Assembly: GCF_900112375.1 (NCBI RefSeq)
Contig: NZ_FOLS01000014.1
Coordinates: 1-64,000, forward strand
DNA: 64,000 bases
Source: Pseudomonas citronellolis
GTDB taxonomy: Bacteria; Pseudomonadota; Gammaproteobacteria; Pseudomonadales; Pseudomonadaceae
Direction of reading: 5' to 3'
Shown: in pieces, positions 1 to 7,671 of the stretch
How positions within the stretch are numbered: position 1 is the first letter of the stretch
Layout: each line of letters opens with the position of its first letter
Program-made: the position numbers and the translations under genes
Notes under the pieces: model-generated
The model's input: only the letters and a program-made list of their open reading frames with translations
The model's database searches: none
Told to the model about the DNA's origin: nothing

Positions 1-302
1 CGCCAGCGAGGTTTATCGTGCGCTGCTCAGGCGGCATGGCCTGGTGTTGAGCATGAGCCGCAAGGGAAATTGCTGGGACAACGCGGTCATGGAACGCTTC
101 TTCCTGAACCTGAAAATGGAGCGGGTCTGGCAACGTGACTACGCCAATCATGCCGAGGCTATGACCGATATCGCCGACTACATCGTCGGCTTCTACAACA
201 ACGTGCGTCTGCACTCCAGCTTGGGCTATCTGCCACCCACCCGCTACGAGCGCAGGCCACCCAGACAACCTATCGAAGTGTCCGAAATTATTTGACCACC
301 AC
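1..302 (+). mobile_element. IS3-family insertion sequence, right end only
   Basis: The window opens inside an IS3-family element. The transposase C-terminus fills most of it, and the final bases after its stop (ATTTGACCACCACA) look like the terminal inverted repeat typical of this family. The left end lies outside the window, so neither the inverted-repeat match nor a target duplication can be tested. The end is placed near 302 because sequence homologous to a chromosomal repeat resumes at 305. Confidence 0.7.
2..295 (+). CDS. IS3-family transposase OrfB, C-terminal fragment
   Basis: This is the C-terminal part of a DDE integrase-core transposase that moves the IS3-type element. Reading is open from base 2, with the true start upstream of the window. 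The fragment contains the diagnostic WDNA-xx-ERFF stretch, whose glutamate is the last acidic residue of the DD(35)E catalytic triad. It then has the usual closing region (YNNVRLHSSLGYLPP) that ends nearly every IS3 OrfB. In this family OrfB is normally made by programmed -1 frameshifting from OrfA, which would lie to the left. Nothing in the visible part is broken, so the copy may be active. Confidence 0.88.
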   Translation, partial: ASEVYRALLRRHGLVLSMSRKGNCWDNAVMERFFLNLKMERVWQRDYANHAEAMTDIADYIVGFYNNVRLHSSLGYLPPTRYERRPPRQPIEVSEII

Positions 303-304
303 AT

Positions 305-401
305 GAGTCAGCCGGCAGCGCCAAAGGTTTCCGGCTGAAACCATCACCTCTCTCGGCACAGACTGCCCCCTCTCCCTTCAGGGAGAGGGCTGGGGAGAGG
401 G
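305..401. repeat. Composite 159-bp element, right half, truncated by the IS
   Basis: This is the right-hand portion of the composite repeat found whole at 6298, 11489, 15110, 25742, 40629 and 49693. It keeps the internal AGCCGGC...GGTTTCCGGCT hairpin and the right palindromic arm CTCTCCCTTCAGGGAGAG. The left arm is absent, and homology starts a few bases after the IS end, so the IS probably landed in this copy. The right arm also encodes the last residues of the regulator on the minus strand. Confidence 0.8.
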
Positions 402-1370
402 GCTCTTCGAAGCCCCCACCGAAGCCCCACCCACAAACACCCCCCGATCCTCCCGCGGACAAACTCCGAACCTGGCCCGATAACTGCGCGACAGATACGA
501 AGGCGACTCGAACCCACAGGCCAGCCCCACCTCCAGCACGCTCATCTCCGTCTGCCGCAGCAACTGCCGGGCCTTGTCCAGGCGCAAGCCGAGGTAGAAG
601 TTCGACGGCGTGTCATGCAGATGCAGGCGGAACAGGCGCTCCAGCTGGCGGCGGGTGACCTGGATGCGTTCGGCCAGGTCCAGGGTGGAGAGCGGCGGCT
701 CGGTGTGCCTTTCCATCTCGCCCAGCACCTGGATCAGCTTCTTGTTGGTCACCCCGTAGCGCGTCGCCAGTTGCAGGCGCTGGTGGTCCTGGCGGGTGCG
801 GATGCGCCCGACCACGAATTGCTCGGAAACCTGCACCGCCAGCTCCGGTCCCTGGGCGCGGGCGATCAGGTCGAGCATCAGGTCGATGGACGCCGTGCCG
901 CCGGCGGAGGTGATGCGCGAGCCGTCGATCTCGAACAGCTCCTGGGTCGCCTGCAACTGTGGATAAGTCTCCCGGAAGGCGTCCAGCGCCTCCCAGTGCA
1001 GCGTGCAGCGATGGCGGTCGAGCAGCCCGGCCTCGGCGAGGACGAAGCTGCCGGTGTCGATGCCGCCGAGGGTCACGCCTTCGCGGTCGAGGCGGCGCAG
1101 CCAGTGCAGCAGCGCCGGGGTGCAAGCCTGCAGCGGGTCGAAGCCGGCCACCACGAACAGCGTGTCGCCGCGGCCCAGGGCCTCCAGGGCGCCGTCGGCG
1201 TTCATCGACATGCCGCTGCTGGCCAGCACCGGGCCGCCGTCGACGCTCAGCAGGTGCCAGCGGTAGAGCCCGCCGCGGAAGCGGTTGGCGACACGCAGCG
1301 GCTCCACGGCGGAGATGAACCCCATCAGGGAAAAACCGGGCAGCAGGAGGAACCAGAAGTCATTCGACAT
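378..1370 (-). CDS. cdhR: CdhR-like carnitine catabolism regulator (GATase1-AraC family)
   Basis: This is a 330-residue GlxA-type regulator. Residues about 5-175 form a DJ-1/PfpI-like amidotransferase fold. Residues about 225-305 form a double helix-turn-helix AraC DNA-binding domain (LDLAERIQVTRRQLERLF, then VGLACGFESPSYLSRSYRARFG). It is divergent from caiX and the carnitine genes, which is the arrangement of CdhR in P. aeruginosa, where it activates carnitine catabolism. The start at 1370 (MSNDFWFLLLPGF) is preferred over a longer in-frame start because the family begins at this strand. Oddly, the last residues (SPSPQPSP) and the stop are encoded by the right arm of the composite repeat at 305-401, so the native C-terminus has probably been replaced. 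Confidence 0.85.
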   Translation of the reverse strand: MSNDFWFLLLPGFSLMGFISAVEPLRVANRFRGGLYRWHLLSVDGGPVLASSGMSMNADGALEALGRGDTLFVVAGFDPLQACTPALLHWLRRLDREGVTLGGIDTGSFVLAEAGLLDRHRCTLHWEALDAFRETYPQLQATQELFEIDGSRITSAGGTASIDLMLDLIARAQGPELAVQVSEQFVVGRIRTRQDHQRLQLATRYGVTNKKLIQVLGEMERHTEPPLSTLDLAERIQVTRRQLERLFRLHLHDTPSNFYLGLRLDKARQLLRQTEMSVLEVGLACGFESPSYLSRSYRARFGVCPREDRGVFVGGASVGASKSPSPQPSP

Positions 1371-1579
1371 GGCGTCATCCAGGCGATTCGAGCGGCGATC
1401 CGTTGGTATGGAACATTTGCCCGGCCCTGGCAATGGCCGAGGTCGCCAGCGTGCAAGTGCAGGTCGCCGGAGTGCGATTTTCCGTCGCAGGCTGTGCGTA
1501 ATTTGAACACCAGCCACCGCCTCGCGGGGCCATGACACAACAACGATAACCACTGCCGCAAAGGCCTTGAGGAGAAGTC
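1371..1579. promoter_or_regulatory. Divergent cdhR / caiX promoter region
   Basis: This 209-bp spacer separates the minus-strand regulator from the plus-strand carnitine operon and should hold both promoters and the regulator's binding site. A GAGGAG ribosome binding site lies just before caiX. A short inverted repeat (TTGCC, seven bases, GGCAA) is visible near 1421. I cannot assign -35/-10 boxes with confidence. Confidence 0.55.
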
Positions 1580-2518
1580 ATGAAGCTATCGATCAAAGCG
1601 GGCGCCTGCGCCGCGCTGTTCACCCTGGTCAGCAGCGCCTGGGCCGCCGAGCCGGCGTCGTGCCAGAACGTGCGCATGGGCTCGGTGAACTGGACCGACG
1701 TGGTGGCCAGCAGCGCCGTGGCCGAGGCCCTGCTCGACGGCCTGGGCTACAAGGTCAAGCAGACCAGCGCCTCGCAGCAGATCATCCTGGCCGGCATGGC
1801 CGACAAGCAGCTCGACGTCTTCCTCGGCTACTGGCAGCCGACCATGCAGCCGGTGGCCAAGCCCTACCTGGACAAGCAGCAGATCGAAGTCATCACCCCG
1901 GCCACCCTGGGCGACGCGCAGTCCACCTACGCGGTGCCCACCTACGTCTACGACGGCGGCCTGAAGACCTTCGCCGACATCGCCAAATTCCGCGACAAGC
2001 TGGACAACAAGATCTACCTGATCGAGCCGGGCAGCGGCTCCAACCGCATCACCGCGGACATGATCGCCAAGGACAAGTTCGGCCTGAAGGGCTTCCAGGT
2101 CGTCGAGTCCAGCGAGGCCGGCATGCTCACCGCGGTCAAGCGCGCCATCAAGCGCCAGCAGTGGGTGGTGTTCTTCGGCTGGAAACCGCACCCGATGAAC
2201 CTGCAGATCGACATGAAATACCTCACCGGCAGCGACGACGTGTTCGGCCCCAACGAAGGCGCCGCCACCGTCTCCATCATGACTGCCACCGGCTACCAGG
2301 AGCAGTGCGGCAACGTCGCCAAGCTGCTGCACAACCTGCGCTTCAGCAGCCAGGAAGTCAGCCAGGTGATGGAACCCATCCTCGACCGCAGCCAGCCGCT
2401 GGACGCCGCCCGCACCTGGCTCAAGGCCCATCCCGACCAGCTCAAGGCCTGGCTCGCCGGGGTGACCACCTTCGACGGCAAGCCGGCCGAGCCCGCCTTC
2501 GTCGCCAGCCTCAAGTAA
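1580..2518 (+). CDS. caiX: CaiX, periplasmic carnitine-binding protein
   Basis: This is a 312-residue substrate-binding protein of the OpuAC/ProX type for quaternary amines. A Sec signal peptide covers residues 1-22 (cleavage after AWA). The mature part starts with the fold signature GSVNWTDVVASS and keeps WQP and FFGWKPHPMN, whose tryptophans usually box the trimethylammonium group. It is the first gene of the carnitine operon, with a GAGGAG ribosome binding site 5-10 bases before the ATG. In P. aeruginosa CaiX delivers carnitine to the CbcWV permease encoded elsewhere, and no permease lies next to it here either. Identification rests on sequence type plus the cdhR-caiX-cdhC-cdhA-cdhB order. 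Confidence 0.88.
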   Translation: MKLSIKAGACAALFTLVSSAWAAEPASCQNVRMGSVNWTDVVASSAVAEALLDGLGYKVKQTSASQQIILAGMADKQLDVFLGYWQPTMQPVAKPYLDKQQIEVITPATLGDAQSTYAVPTYVYDGGLKTFADIAKFRDKLDNKIYLIEPGSGSNRITADMIAKDKFGLKGFQVVESSEAGMLTAVKRAIKRQQWVVFFGWKPHPMNLQIDMKYLTGSDDVFGPNEGAATVSIMTATGYQEQCGNVAKLLHNLRFSSQEVSQVMEPILDRSQPLDAARTWLKAHPDQLKAWLAGVTTFDGKPAEPAFVASLK

Positions 2519-2593
2519 ACCAACCACGCCCCACCCTTGCGCGGCCCGCCCGCCGCGCAGGGAACCCCTATGCCTGAAGAAAGGACAGCCACC

Positions 2594-3481
2594 GTGAACC
2601 ATGAAGTCATAGTCACCTGCGCAGTGACCGGCGCCGGCGACACCGTCGGCAAGCACCCGGCCATTCCCGTCACCCCCAAGGAAATCGCCGCCGCCGCCAT
2701 CGAGGCGGCCAAGGCCGGCGCCACCGTGGCCCACTGCCACGTGCGCGACCCGCAGACCGGCAAGCCCAGCCGCGACGTGAACCTCTACCGCGAAGTGGTG
2801 GAGCGCATCCGCGAGAGCGACACCGACGTCATCATCAACCTCACCGCCGGCATGGGCGGCGACCTGGAGATCGGCAAGGGCGAGCAGCCCCTGGAATTCG
2901 GCGCCGGCACCGACCTGGTCGGCCCGCTGGAGCGCCTGGCCCACGTCGAGGCGCTGCTGCCGGAAATCTGCACCCTGGACTGCGGCACCCTGAACTTCGG
3001 CGACGGCGACTTCATCTACGTCTCCACCCCGGCCCAGCTGCGCGCCGGCGCCAAGCGCATCACCGAACTGGGGGTGAAGGCCGAGCTGGAAATCTTCGAC
3101 ACCGGCCACCTGTGGTTCGCCAAGCAGATGCTCAAGGAAGGCCTGCTGGAAGACCCGCTGATCCAGATCTGCCTGGGCATCCCGTGGGGCGCGCCGGCCG
3201 ACACCACCACCATGAAGGCCATGGCCGACAACATCCCCGAGGGCCTCACCTGGGCCGGCTTCGGCATCGGCCGCTCGCAGATGCCCATGGTCGCCCAGGC
3301 CATGCTGCTGGGCGGCAACGTGCGGGTGGGCCTGGAAGACAACATCTGGCTGGACCGCGGCGTGCACGCCAGCAACGGCAGCCTGGTGGAGCGCGCCATC
3401 GAGATCATCGAACGCCTCGGCGGCCGCGCCCTCACCCCGGCCGAAGGGCGCAAGAAGATGAACCTCAAGCCCCGCCCCTGA
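2594..3481 (+). CDS. cdhC: 3-dehydrocarnitine cleavage enzyme (BKACE, DUF849)
   Basis: This beta-keto acid cleavage enzyme condenses 3-dehydrocarnitine with acetyl-CoA to give betainyl-CoA and acetoacetate. The 295 residues form a TIM barrel with the metal-binding HCHVRD motif near residue 47 and the later glutamate in VGLEDN. The GTG at 2594 ([13 protein letters not shown]) is chosen as the start: AAGGA lies eight bases upstream and the family begins at this strand. ATG codons at 2537 and 2570 are in frame but have poorer ribosome sites. It sits between caiX and cdhA, and a REP pair lies just after its stop. Confidence 0.88.
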   Translation: MNHEVIVTCAVTGAGDTVGKHPAIPVTPKEIAAAAIEAAKAGATVAHCHVRDPQTGKPSRDVNLYREVVERIRESDTDVIINLTAGMGGDLEIGKGEQPLEFGAGTDLVGPLERLAHVEALLPEICTLDCGTLNFGDGDFIYVSTPAQLRAGAKRITELGVKAELEIFDTGHLWFAKQMLKEGLLEDPLIQICLGIPWGAPADTTTMKAMADNIPEGLTWAGFGIGRSQMPMVAQAMLLGGNVRVGLEDNIWLDRGVHASNGSLVERAIEIIERLGGRALTPAEGRKKMNLKPRP

Positions 3482-3493
3482 AACCCGCTTTTC

Positions 3494-3559
3494 GCAGGAG
3501 CGAGCTTGCTCGCGAACGGCTCCGCAGCGGACCCGGTTCGCGAGCAAGCTCGCTCCTAC
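3494..3559. repeat. REP inverted pair inside the carnitine operon
   Basis: Two facing copies of the Pseudomonas REP palindrome (GGAGCGAGCTTGCTCGCGAA and its reverse complement) are separated by about 20 bases. They lie in the 109-bp gap between cdhC and cdhA. Such pairs can fold into stable mRNA hairpins that protect upstream message. Confidence 0.9.
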
Positions 3560-3590
3560 AGGCAATCCCCCTTTCCCGCTGGAGCCCTTC

Positions 3591-4556
3591 ATGTCCTACA
3601 TCACCGAAATCAAGACCTTCGCCGCCCTCGGCAGCGGCGTCATCGGCAGCGGCTGGATCGCCCGCGCCCTGGCCCACGGCCTCGACGTGGTCGCCTGGGA
3701 CCCGGCGCCGGGCGCCGAGGCCGCCCTGCGCCAGCGCGTGGCCAACGCCTGGCCGGCGCTGCAGAAGGCCGGGCTGGTGCCCGGCGCGTCCCAGGAACGC
3801 CTGAAGTTCGTCGACACCATCGAGGAATGCGTGCGCGACGCCGACTTCATCCAGGAAAGCGCCCCCGAGCGCCTGGACCTGAAGTGCGAGCTGCACGCCA
3901 AGATCAGCGCCGCCGCCAAGCCCAACGCGCTGATCGGCTCCAGCACCTCGGGCCTGCTGCCCAGCGAGTTCTACGCCGACGCCACGCACCCCGAACGCTG
4001 CGTGGTCGGCCACCCGTTCAACCCGGTGTACCTGCTGCCGCTGGTGGAAGTGGTGGGCGGCGAGAAGACCGACCCGGCGGCCATCCAGGCGGCCATCGCG
4101 GTGTACCGCAGCCTGAGCATGCGCCCGCTGCACGTGCGCAAGGAAGTCCCCGGCTTCATCGCCGACCGCCTGCTCGAAGCGCTCTGGCGCGAAGCCCTGC
4201 ACCTGGTCAACGACGGCGTCGCCAGCACCGGCGAGATCGACGACGCCATCCGCTTCGGCGCCGGCCTGCGCTGGTCGTTCATGGGCACCTTCCTGACCTA
4301 CACCCTGGCCGGCGGCAACGCCGGGATGCGCCACTTCATGGCCCAGTTCGGCCCGGCCCTGCAACTGCCCTGGACCTACCTGCCGGCGCCGGAACTGACC
4401 GAATCGCTGATCGACAAGGTGGTCGAAGGCACCAGCGAACAGCAGGGCAACCGCAGCATCGCCGAGCTGGAACGCTACCGCGACGACTGCCTGCTGGCAG
4501 TGCTCGGCGCCATCAAGGACACCAAGGCACGCCACGGCTTCGCCTTCGTCGACTAA
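3591..4556 (+). CDS. cdhA: L-carnitine 3-dehydrogenase
   Basis: This NAD-dependent enzyme oxidises L-carnitine to 3-dehydrocarnitine, the first step of carnitine use. The 321 residues match the family length. Near the N-terminus is the Rossmann nucleotide loop GSGVIGSGW followed by the acidic strand end VVAWD that favours NAD. The central part has the 3-hydroxyacyl-CoA dehydrogenase signature [16 protein letters not shown] and the C-terminal helical domain. It follows cdhC and precedes cdhB, but repeats fill both gaps, so its expression may be uncoupled from its neighbours. Confidence 0.9.
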   Translation: MSYITEIKTFAALGSGVIGSGWIARALAHGLDVVAWDPAPGAEAALRQRVANAWPALQKAGLVPGASQERLKFVDTIEECVRDADFIQESAPERLDLKCELHAKISAAAKPNALIGSSTSGLLPSEFYADATHPERCVVGHPFNPVYLLPLVEVVGGEKTDPAAIQAAIAVYRSLSMRPLHVRKEVPGFIADRLLEALWREALHLVNDGVASTGEIDDAIRFGAGLRWSFMGTFLTYTLAGGNAGMRHFMAQFGPALQLPWTYLPAPELTESLIDKVVEGTSEQQGNRSIAELERYRDDCLLAVLGAIKDTKARHGFAFVD

Positions 4557-4695
4557 GAACCTGCCAGGATTTGCTGCGCGTCGGCATAACTGCGTTAAAA
4601 ACAGGCGGTGACTGCTCATTTACGGCAAGTAAACTCCGCGTCCCCGCCTGTTTTTGCCTTGTTCTGCTCTAGCTCGCGAAATCCTGATCAGGTTC
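4557..4695. repeat. Long imperfect palindrome with conserved TTTAC/GTAAA core
   Basis: This is an approximately 140-bp palindromic element. The outer arms begin AGAACCTG and end CAGGTTCT. An inner stem pairs AAAAACAGGCGG (4597-4608) with CCGCCTGTTTTT (4644-4655). The loop carries CATTTACGGCAAGTAAACTCC. The same loop core in reverse orientation occurs inside the hairpin at 17046-17190 on a different stem. Confidence 0.8.
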
Positions 4696-4724
4696 TACCC
4701 TGTCTATCCGCCCACTCCGAACCG

Positions 4725-4762
4725 CCCCCTCTCCCGCTTGCGGGAGAGGGTTGGGGAGAGGG
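4725..4762. repeat. Composite-element arm, solitary
   Basis: This is a single arm of the 159-bp composite element (CCCCCTCTCCC, a four-base loop, GGGAGAGGG, then TTGGGGAGAGGG). It lies 20 bases upstream of cdhB. The loop differs from the other arms (GCTTGC instead of TTCA), but the stem is kept. Confidence 0.8.
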
Positions 4763-4782
4763 GCTCTGTCGGAAGCGCACCC

Positions 4783-5253
4783 ATGCCCACCCTGAAAACC
4801 TACGAAACCCCGGTACTGACCGAGTGGACCGACTACAACGGCCACCTGCGCGACGCCTATTACCTGCTGATCTTCAGCTACGCCACCGACGCCCTGATGG
4901 ACCACCTGGGTCTGGACAGCGCCAGCCGCGAGGCCAGCGGCCACTCGCTGTTCACCCTGGAGGTGCACCTGAACTACCTGCACGAAGTGAAGCAGGGCGA
5001 GCCGGTGGAAGTGCGCACCCAACTGCTGGCCCACGACCGCAAGCGCCTGCACGTGCACCACACGCTGCACCGCCCCGGCGAGGACGAACCGCTGGCGGCC
5101 AGCGAACAGATGCTGCTGCACGTGAGCCTGGACGGCCCGCGCTCGGCGCCCTTCGAGGGCGTGGTGCTGGAGCGCGTGCTGGCCCTGGCCGAGGCGCACC
5201 GCGGCCTGCCGCGGCCGGCGCACGTCGGCCGCGTGATCGGCCTGCCGGGCTGA
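4783..5253 (+). CDS. cdhB: Betainyl-CoA thioesterase
   Basis: This 156-residue hotdog-fold thioesterase hydrolyses betainyl-CoA to glycine betaine and CoA, finishing the carnitine-to-betaine route. The N-terminus has the 4HBT signature WTDYNGHLRDAYYL near residue 13. Its aspartate and asparagine/histidine are the usual active-site residues. An upstream in-frame ATG at 4654 would place the arm repeat inside the protein, so the ATG at 4783 (MPTLKTYETPVL) is taken. The stop is followed after two bases by the next gene's ATG, so the two are probably co-translated. Confidence 0.85.
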   Translation: MPTLKTYETPVLTEWTDYNGHLRDAYYLLIFSYATDALMDHLGLDSASREASGHSLFTLEVHLNYLHEVKQGEPVEVRTQLLAHDRKRLHVHHTLHRPGEDEPLAASEQMLLHVSLDGPRSAPFEGVVLERVLALAEAHRGLPRPAHVGRVIGLPG

Positions 5254-5255
5254 AC

Positions 5256-6185
5256 ATGGCGCGCGAGTACCCGCTGTCCGCCGGCATGGCGGACTTCGTC
5301 GCGCGCACCCGCGCCTTCGTCAGCGCCGATCCCTCACTGGCGGCACAGCGCAAGGCCTACTCGCGCATGGCCGCCGCCTTCACCCCACCGCGCCCGCCGG
5401 GCCTGCGGGTGAGCGACCTGGCCCTGGCCGGCCTGCCGCCACTGCGCCTGTTCCGTCCGGCGGGCACACCGCCGGCAACGGGCTGGGCGGCGTTGCTGTT
5501 CCTCCACGGCGGCGGCTGGATGCTCGGTGACCTCGACTCCCACGCCCTCTTCTGCGCCGAACTGGCCGCCCGCCTGGGACTGCTGGTGGTGGCGGTGGAC
5601 TACCGGCTGGCCCCGGAACACCCCTTCCCCGCCGCCCTGCAGGACAGCCTGGCAGCCTGGCGCGCCCTGTGCGACGGCGCGCTGGACGAACCCCTCGACC
5701 GCACCCGCCTGGCGGTGGCCGGCGACAGCGCCGGCGGCAACCTGGCCGCCGCCCTGTGCCTGGCCCTGCGCGATGCGGGCGAGGCGCAGCCGCGGGTCCA
5801 GGTGCTGGTCTATCCGGCCCTGGGTGACGAGGCTACGGATTCGCGAGTCGAGTGTGCGGATGCGCCGTTGTTGTCCGCCGCTGACATGCGGGTGTGCATC
5901 GATGCCTATTTGCCTGATCCATTGCAACGGCATCGGCCTCTTGCCTTGCCTTTGCGTGCCCATGATTTCGCTGGGTTGGCGCCGGCGTTCGTGGGTGTGG
6001 CCGAGTTCGATCCGTTGCGGGATGACGGGCGGCGCTACGCCGAGCGGCTGCGCAGGGATGGGGTGGAGGTGGACTATTTTCCCGGTCCGGGGTTGGTCCA
6101 CGGCTGCCTGCGGGCGCGGGAACTGCCGGAAGTGGACAGGTTGTATGAGGCGCTGTTCGAGGCGCTGGCCCGCCGTCTGGATTGA
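5256..6185 (+). CDS. HSL-family alpha/beta hydrolase (esterase)
   Basis: This is a 309-residue hormone-sensitive-lipase type esterase. It has the oxyanion HGGGW motif (about residue 87), the nucleophile elbow GDSAGG, the acid in EFDPLRDD and the catalytic histidine in GLVHGC. A lipolytic-enzyme gene holds the same place after cdhB in P. aeruginosa, so it may release carnitine from acyl-carnitines, but that is inference from context. GC at third positions is near saturation up to about 5820, then falls visibly to the end (many TTG, CCT, GAT codons), as if the 3' third has a different history. Confidence 0.8.
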   Translation: MAREYPLSAGMADFVARTRAFVSADPSLAAQRKAYSRMAAAFTPPRPPGLRVSDLALAGLPPLRLFRPAGTPPATGWAALLFLHGGGWMLGDLDSHALFCAELAARLGLLVVAVDYRLAPEHPFPAALQDSLAAWRALCDGALDEPLDRTRLAVAGDSAGGNLAAALCLALRDAGEAQPRVQVLVYPALGDEATDSRVECADAPLLSAADMRVCIDAYLPDPLQRHRPLALPLRAHDFAGLAPAFVGVAEFDPLRDDGRRYAERLRRDGVEVDYFPGPGLVHGCLRARELPEVDRLYEALFEALARRLD

Positions 6186-6192
6186 GCGCAGG

Positions 6193-6255
6193 CGCTTTTC
6201 CGCTTTTCCGCTTTTCCGCTTTTCCGCTTTTCGTAGGAGCGAGCTTGCTCGCGAA
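6193..6255. repeat. 8-bp tandem repeat joined to a REP palindrome
   Basis: About five copies of GCTTTTCC run from 6193 to 6232 and pass directly into a REP palindrome (6233-6255). The region follows the esterase stop. The stretch 6186-6840 holds this, one composite element and a second REP, and no gene I can support. Confidence 0.85.
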
Positions 6256-6297
6256 TGGCGTTCTGCTGGTCAGGTTCGGTGCATATCCTGAAGAACG

Positions 6298-6456
6298 CCC
6301 TCTCCCTAACCCTCTCCCTGAAGGGAGAGGGGACCGTTGGGCAGATGCTGATGTTCTGGAGTCAGCCGGCAACACCGAAGGTTTCCGGCTGAAACCATCA
6401 CTTCTCTCGGCACGGACAAGCCCCCTCTCCCTTCAGGGAGAGGGTTGGGGAGAGGG
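6298..6456. repeat. Composite 159-bp element, complete
   Basis: Both arms are present: CCCTCTCCCTAACCCTCTCC plus hairpin on the left, and the reverse-complement form ending GGGGAGAGGG on the right. The approximately 85-bp centre contains AGCCGGCAACACC...GGTTTCCGGCT. This copy can serve as the type for the family in this window. Confidence 0.9.
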
Positions 6457-6498
6457 AGCGGAGTCAACCCAGCGCGCCAGTACCACCGGGAGACCTGG

Positions 6499-6521
6499 TT
6501 CGCGAGCAAGCTCGCTCCTAC
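6499..6521. repeat. Single REP palindrome
   Basis: One REP unit in reverse orientation relative to 6233-6255. The two REPs flank the composite element at 6298-6456. Confidence 0.85.
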
Positions 6522-6768
6522 GAAAAGCCAGCCAGGGCGAACAACAAAAAAATCCCCCGCCGCGCCCGACGCGCGACAGGGGACGAAAGCGAGCCGTCAA
6601 GGCTCCCAGTGTGACAAGCACCTACTTCGGTATCGACCGCAGCGGTATGGCTCCAGTGTGGCTGCTTCGCCAACTTCGGGTTTGCCGAAAACGACGTGCG
6701 CGTATCCGCCGCGGACAGGCAACGAAACTAGGCACGGCCCCTTAAGCAATCCTTAAGGCGACGACATC

Positions 6769-6793
6769 GAGAATCCTTCTTGTTTGCATTCTC
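6769..6793. promoter_or_regulatory. Possible Fur-type site upstream of efeU
   Basis: An inverted repeat GAGAAT ... ATTCTC spans 25 bp, ending 48 bases before efeU. Its halves resemble the GATAAT units of a Fur box, but the middle matches poorly. Iron-uptake genes directly downstream make iron control likely. The site assignment is tentative. Confidence 0.35.
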
Positions 6794-6840
6794 AGCCGCC
6801 GCCGATCCCCGCGCCGCGCGGCCCTGCCCCAGGTGAAACC

Positions 6841-7671
6841 ATGCTGGTCCCCTTCCTGATCATGCTCCGCGAGGGCATGGAGGCCGCGCTCATCGTCGGC
6901 ATCATCGCCAGTTACCTGCGCCGCACCGGGCGCGCGCACTGGATGCCGGCGGTGTGGATCGGGGTGTTCCTCGCCGCCGCCCTGGCGCTGTTCGTCGGCG
7001 CCGGGCTGGAGCTGGCCAGCGCCGAGTTCCCGCAGAAGCAGCAGGAACTGTTCGAGGCCCTGGTGGGCCTGGCCGCGGTGGCCATCCTCACCTCCATGGT
7101 GTTCTGGATGCGCAAGATGGCGCGCTCCATCAAGGGCGAGCTGCAGGCCGCACTGGACCAGGCCTTCCACTCCCGCCACCAGGGTTATGCGCTGATCGCC
7201 ATGGTGTTCCTCGCCGTGGCCCGCGAGGGCCTGGAGACGGTGTTCTTCCTGCTCGCCGTGTTCCAGCAGAGCGAGGGCCCCGGGGCGCCGCTGGGGGCGC
7301 TGCTCGGCCTGGCGCTGGCGGTGGCCCTGGGCTACGGCATCTACAGCGGCGGCGTGCGCCTGAACCTGGCGCGCTTCTTCCGCTGGACCGGGCTGTTCAT
7401 CCTGGTGGTGGCCGCCGGCATCCTCGCCAACGCGGTGCGCTCGCTGCACGAGGCCGGGGTCTGGAACCTGCTGCAGGCACCCCTGTGGGACAGCGGCGCC
7501 AGCCTGCCCGAGGACGGCGCCCTGGGCTCGCTGCTGGCCGGGCTGTTCGGCTACCAGCAGAGCCCCACCCTGAGCACCCTCGGCGCCTGGCTGGCCTACC
7601 TGGCGCTGAGCCTGACGCTGTTCTTCCTGCCGCCGCGCCCCGCGGCCCCTGCCCGGAGCACCGCCGAATGA
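6841..7671 (+). CDS. efeU: EfeU/FTR1-family iron permease
   Basis: This 276-residue inner-membrane iron permease resembles yeast Ftr1 and E. coli EfeU, with seven predicted membrane helices. Both family REXXE motifs are visible: REGMEA near residue 10 and REGLET near residue 124. They form the iron path through the membrane. The ATG at 6841 is chosen over one 57 bases upstream because the family starts directly with the first helix (MLVPFLIMLREG). Its stop overlaps the efeO start (ATGA), so translation is coupled. It heads a four-gene operon efeU-efeO-efeB-efeM. Confidence 0.9.
   Translation: MLVPFLIMLREGMEAALIVGIIASYLRRTGRAHWMPAVWIGVFLAAALALFVGAGLELASAEFPQKQQELFEALVGLAAVAILTSMVFWMRKMARSIKGELQAALDQAFHSRHQGYALIAMVFLAVAREGLETVFFLLAVFQQSEGPGAPLGALLGLALAVALGYGIYSGGVRLNLARFFRWTGLFILVVAAGILANAVRSLHEAGVWNLLQAPLWDSGASLPEDGALGSLLAGLFGYQQSPTLSTLGAWLAYLALSLTLFFLPPRPAAPARSTAE

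Noticed and set aside
1586-3592. Long minus-strand open frame opposite caiX and cdhC
   Set aside because: Very high GC at third positions leaves the complementary frame free of stops. The plus strand has clear families; this frame has none and is rich in His/Gly/Val as expected for a shadow.
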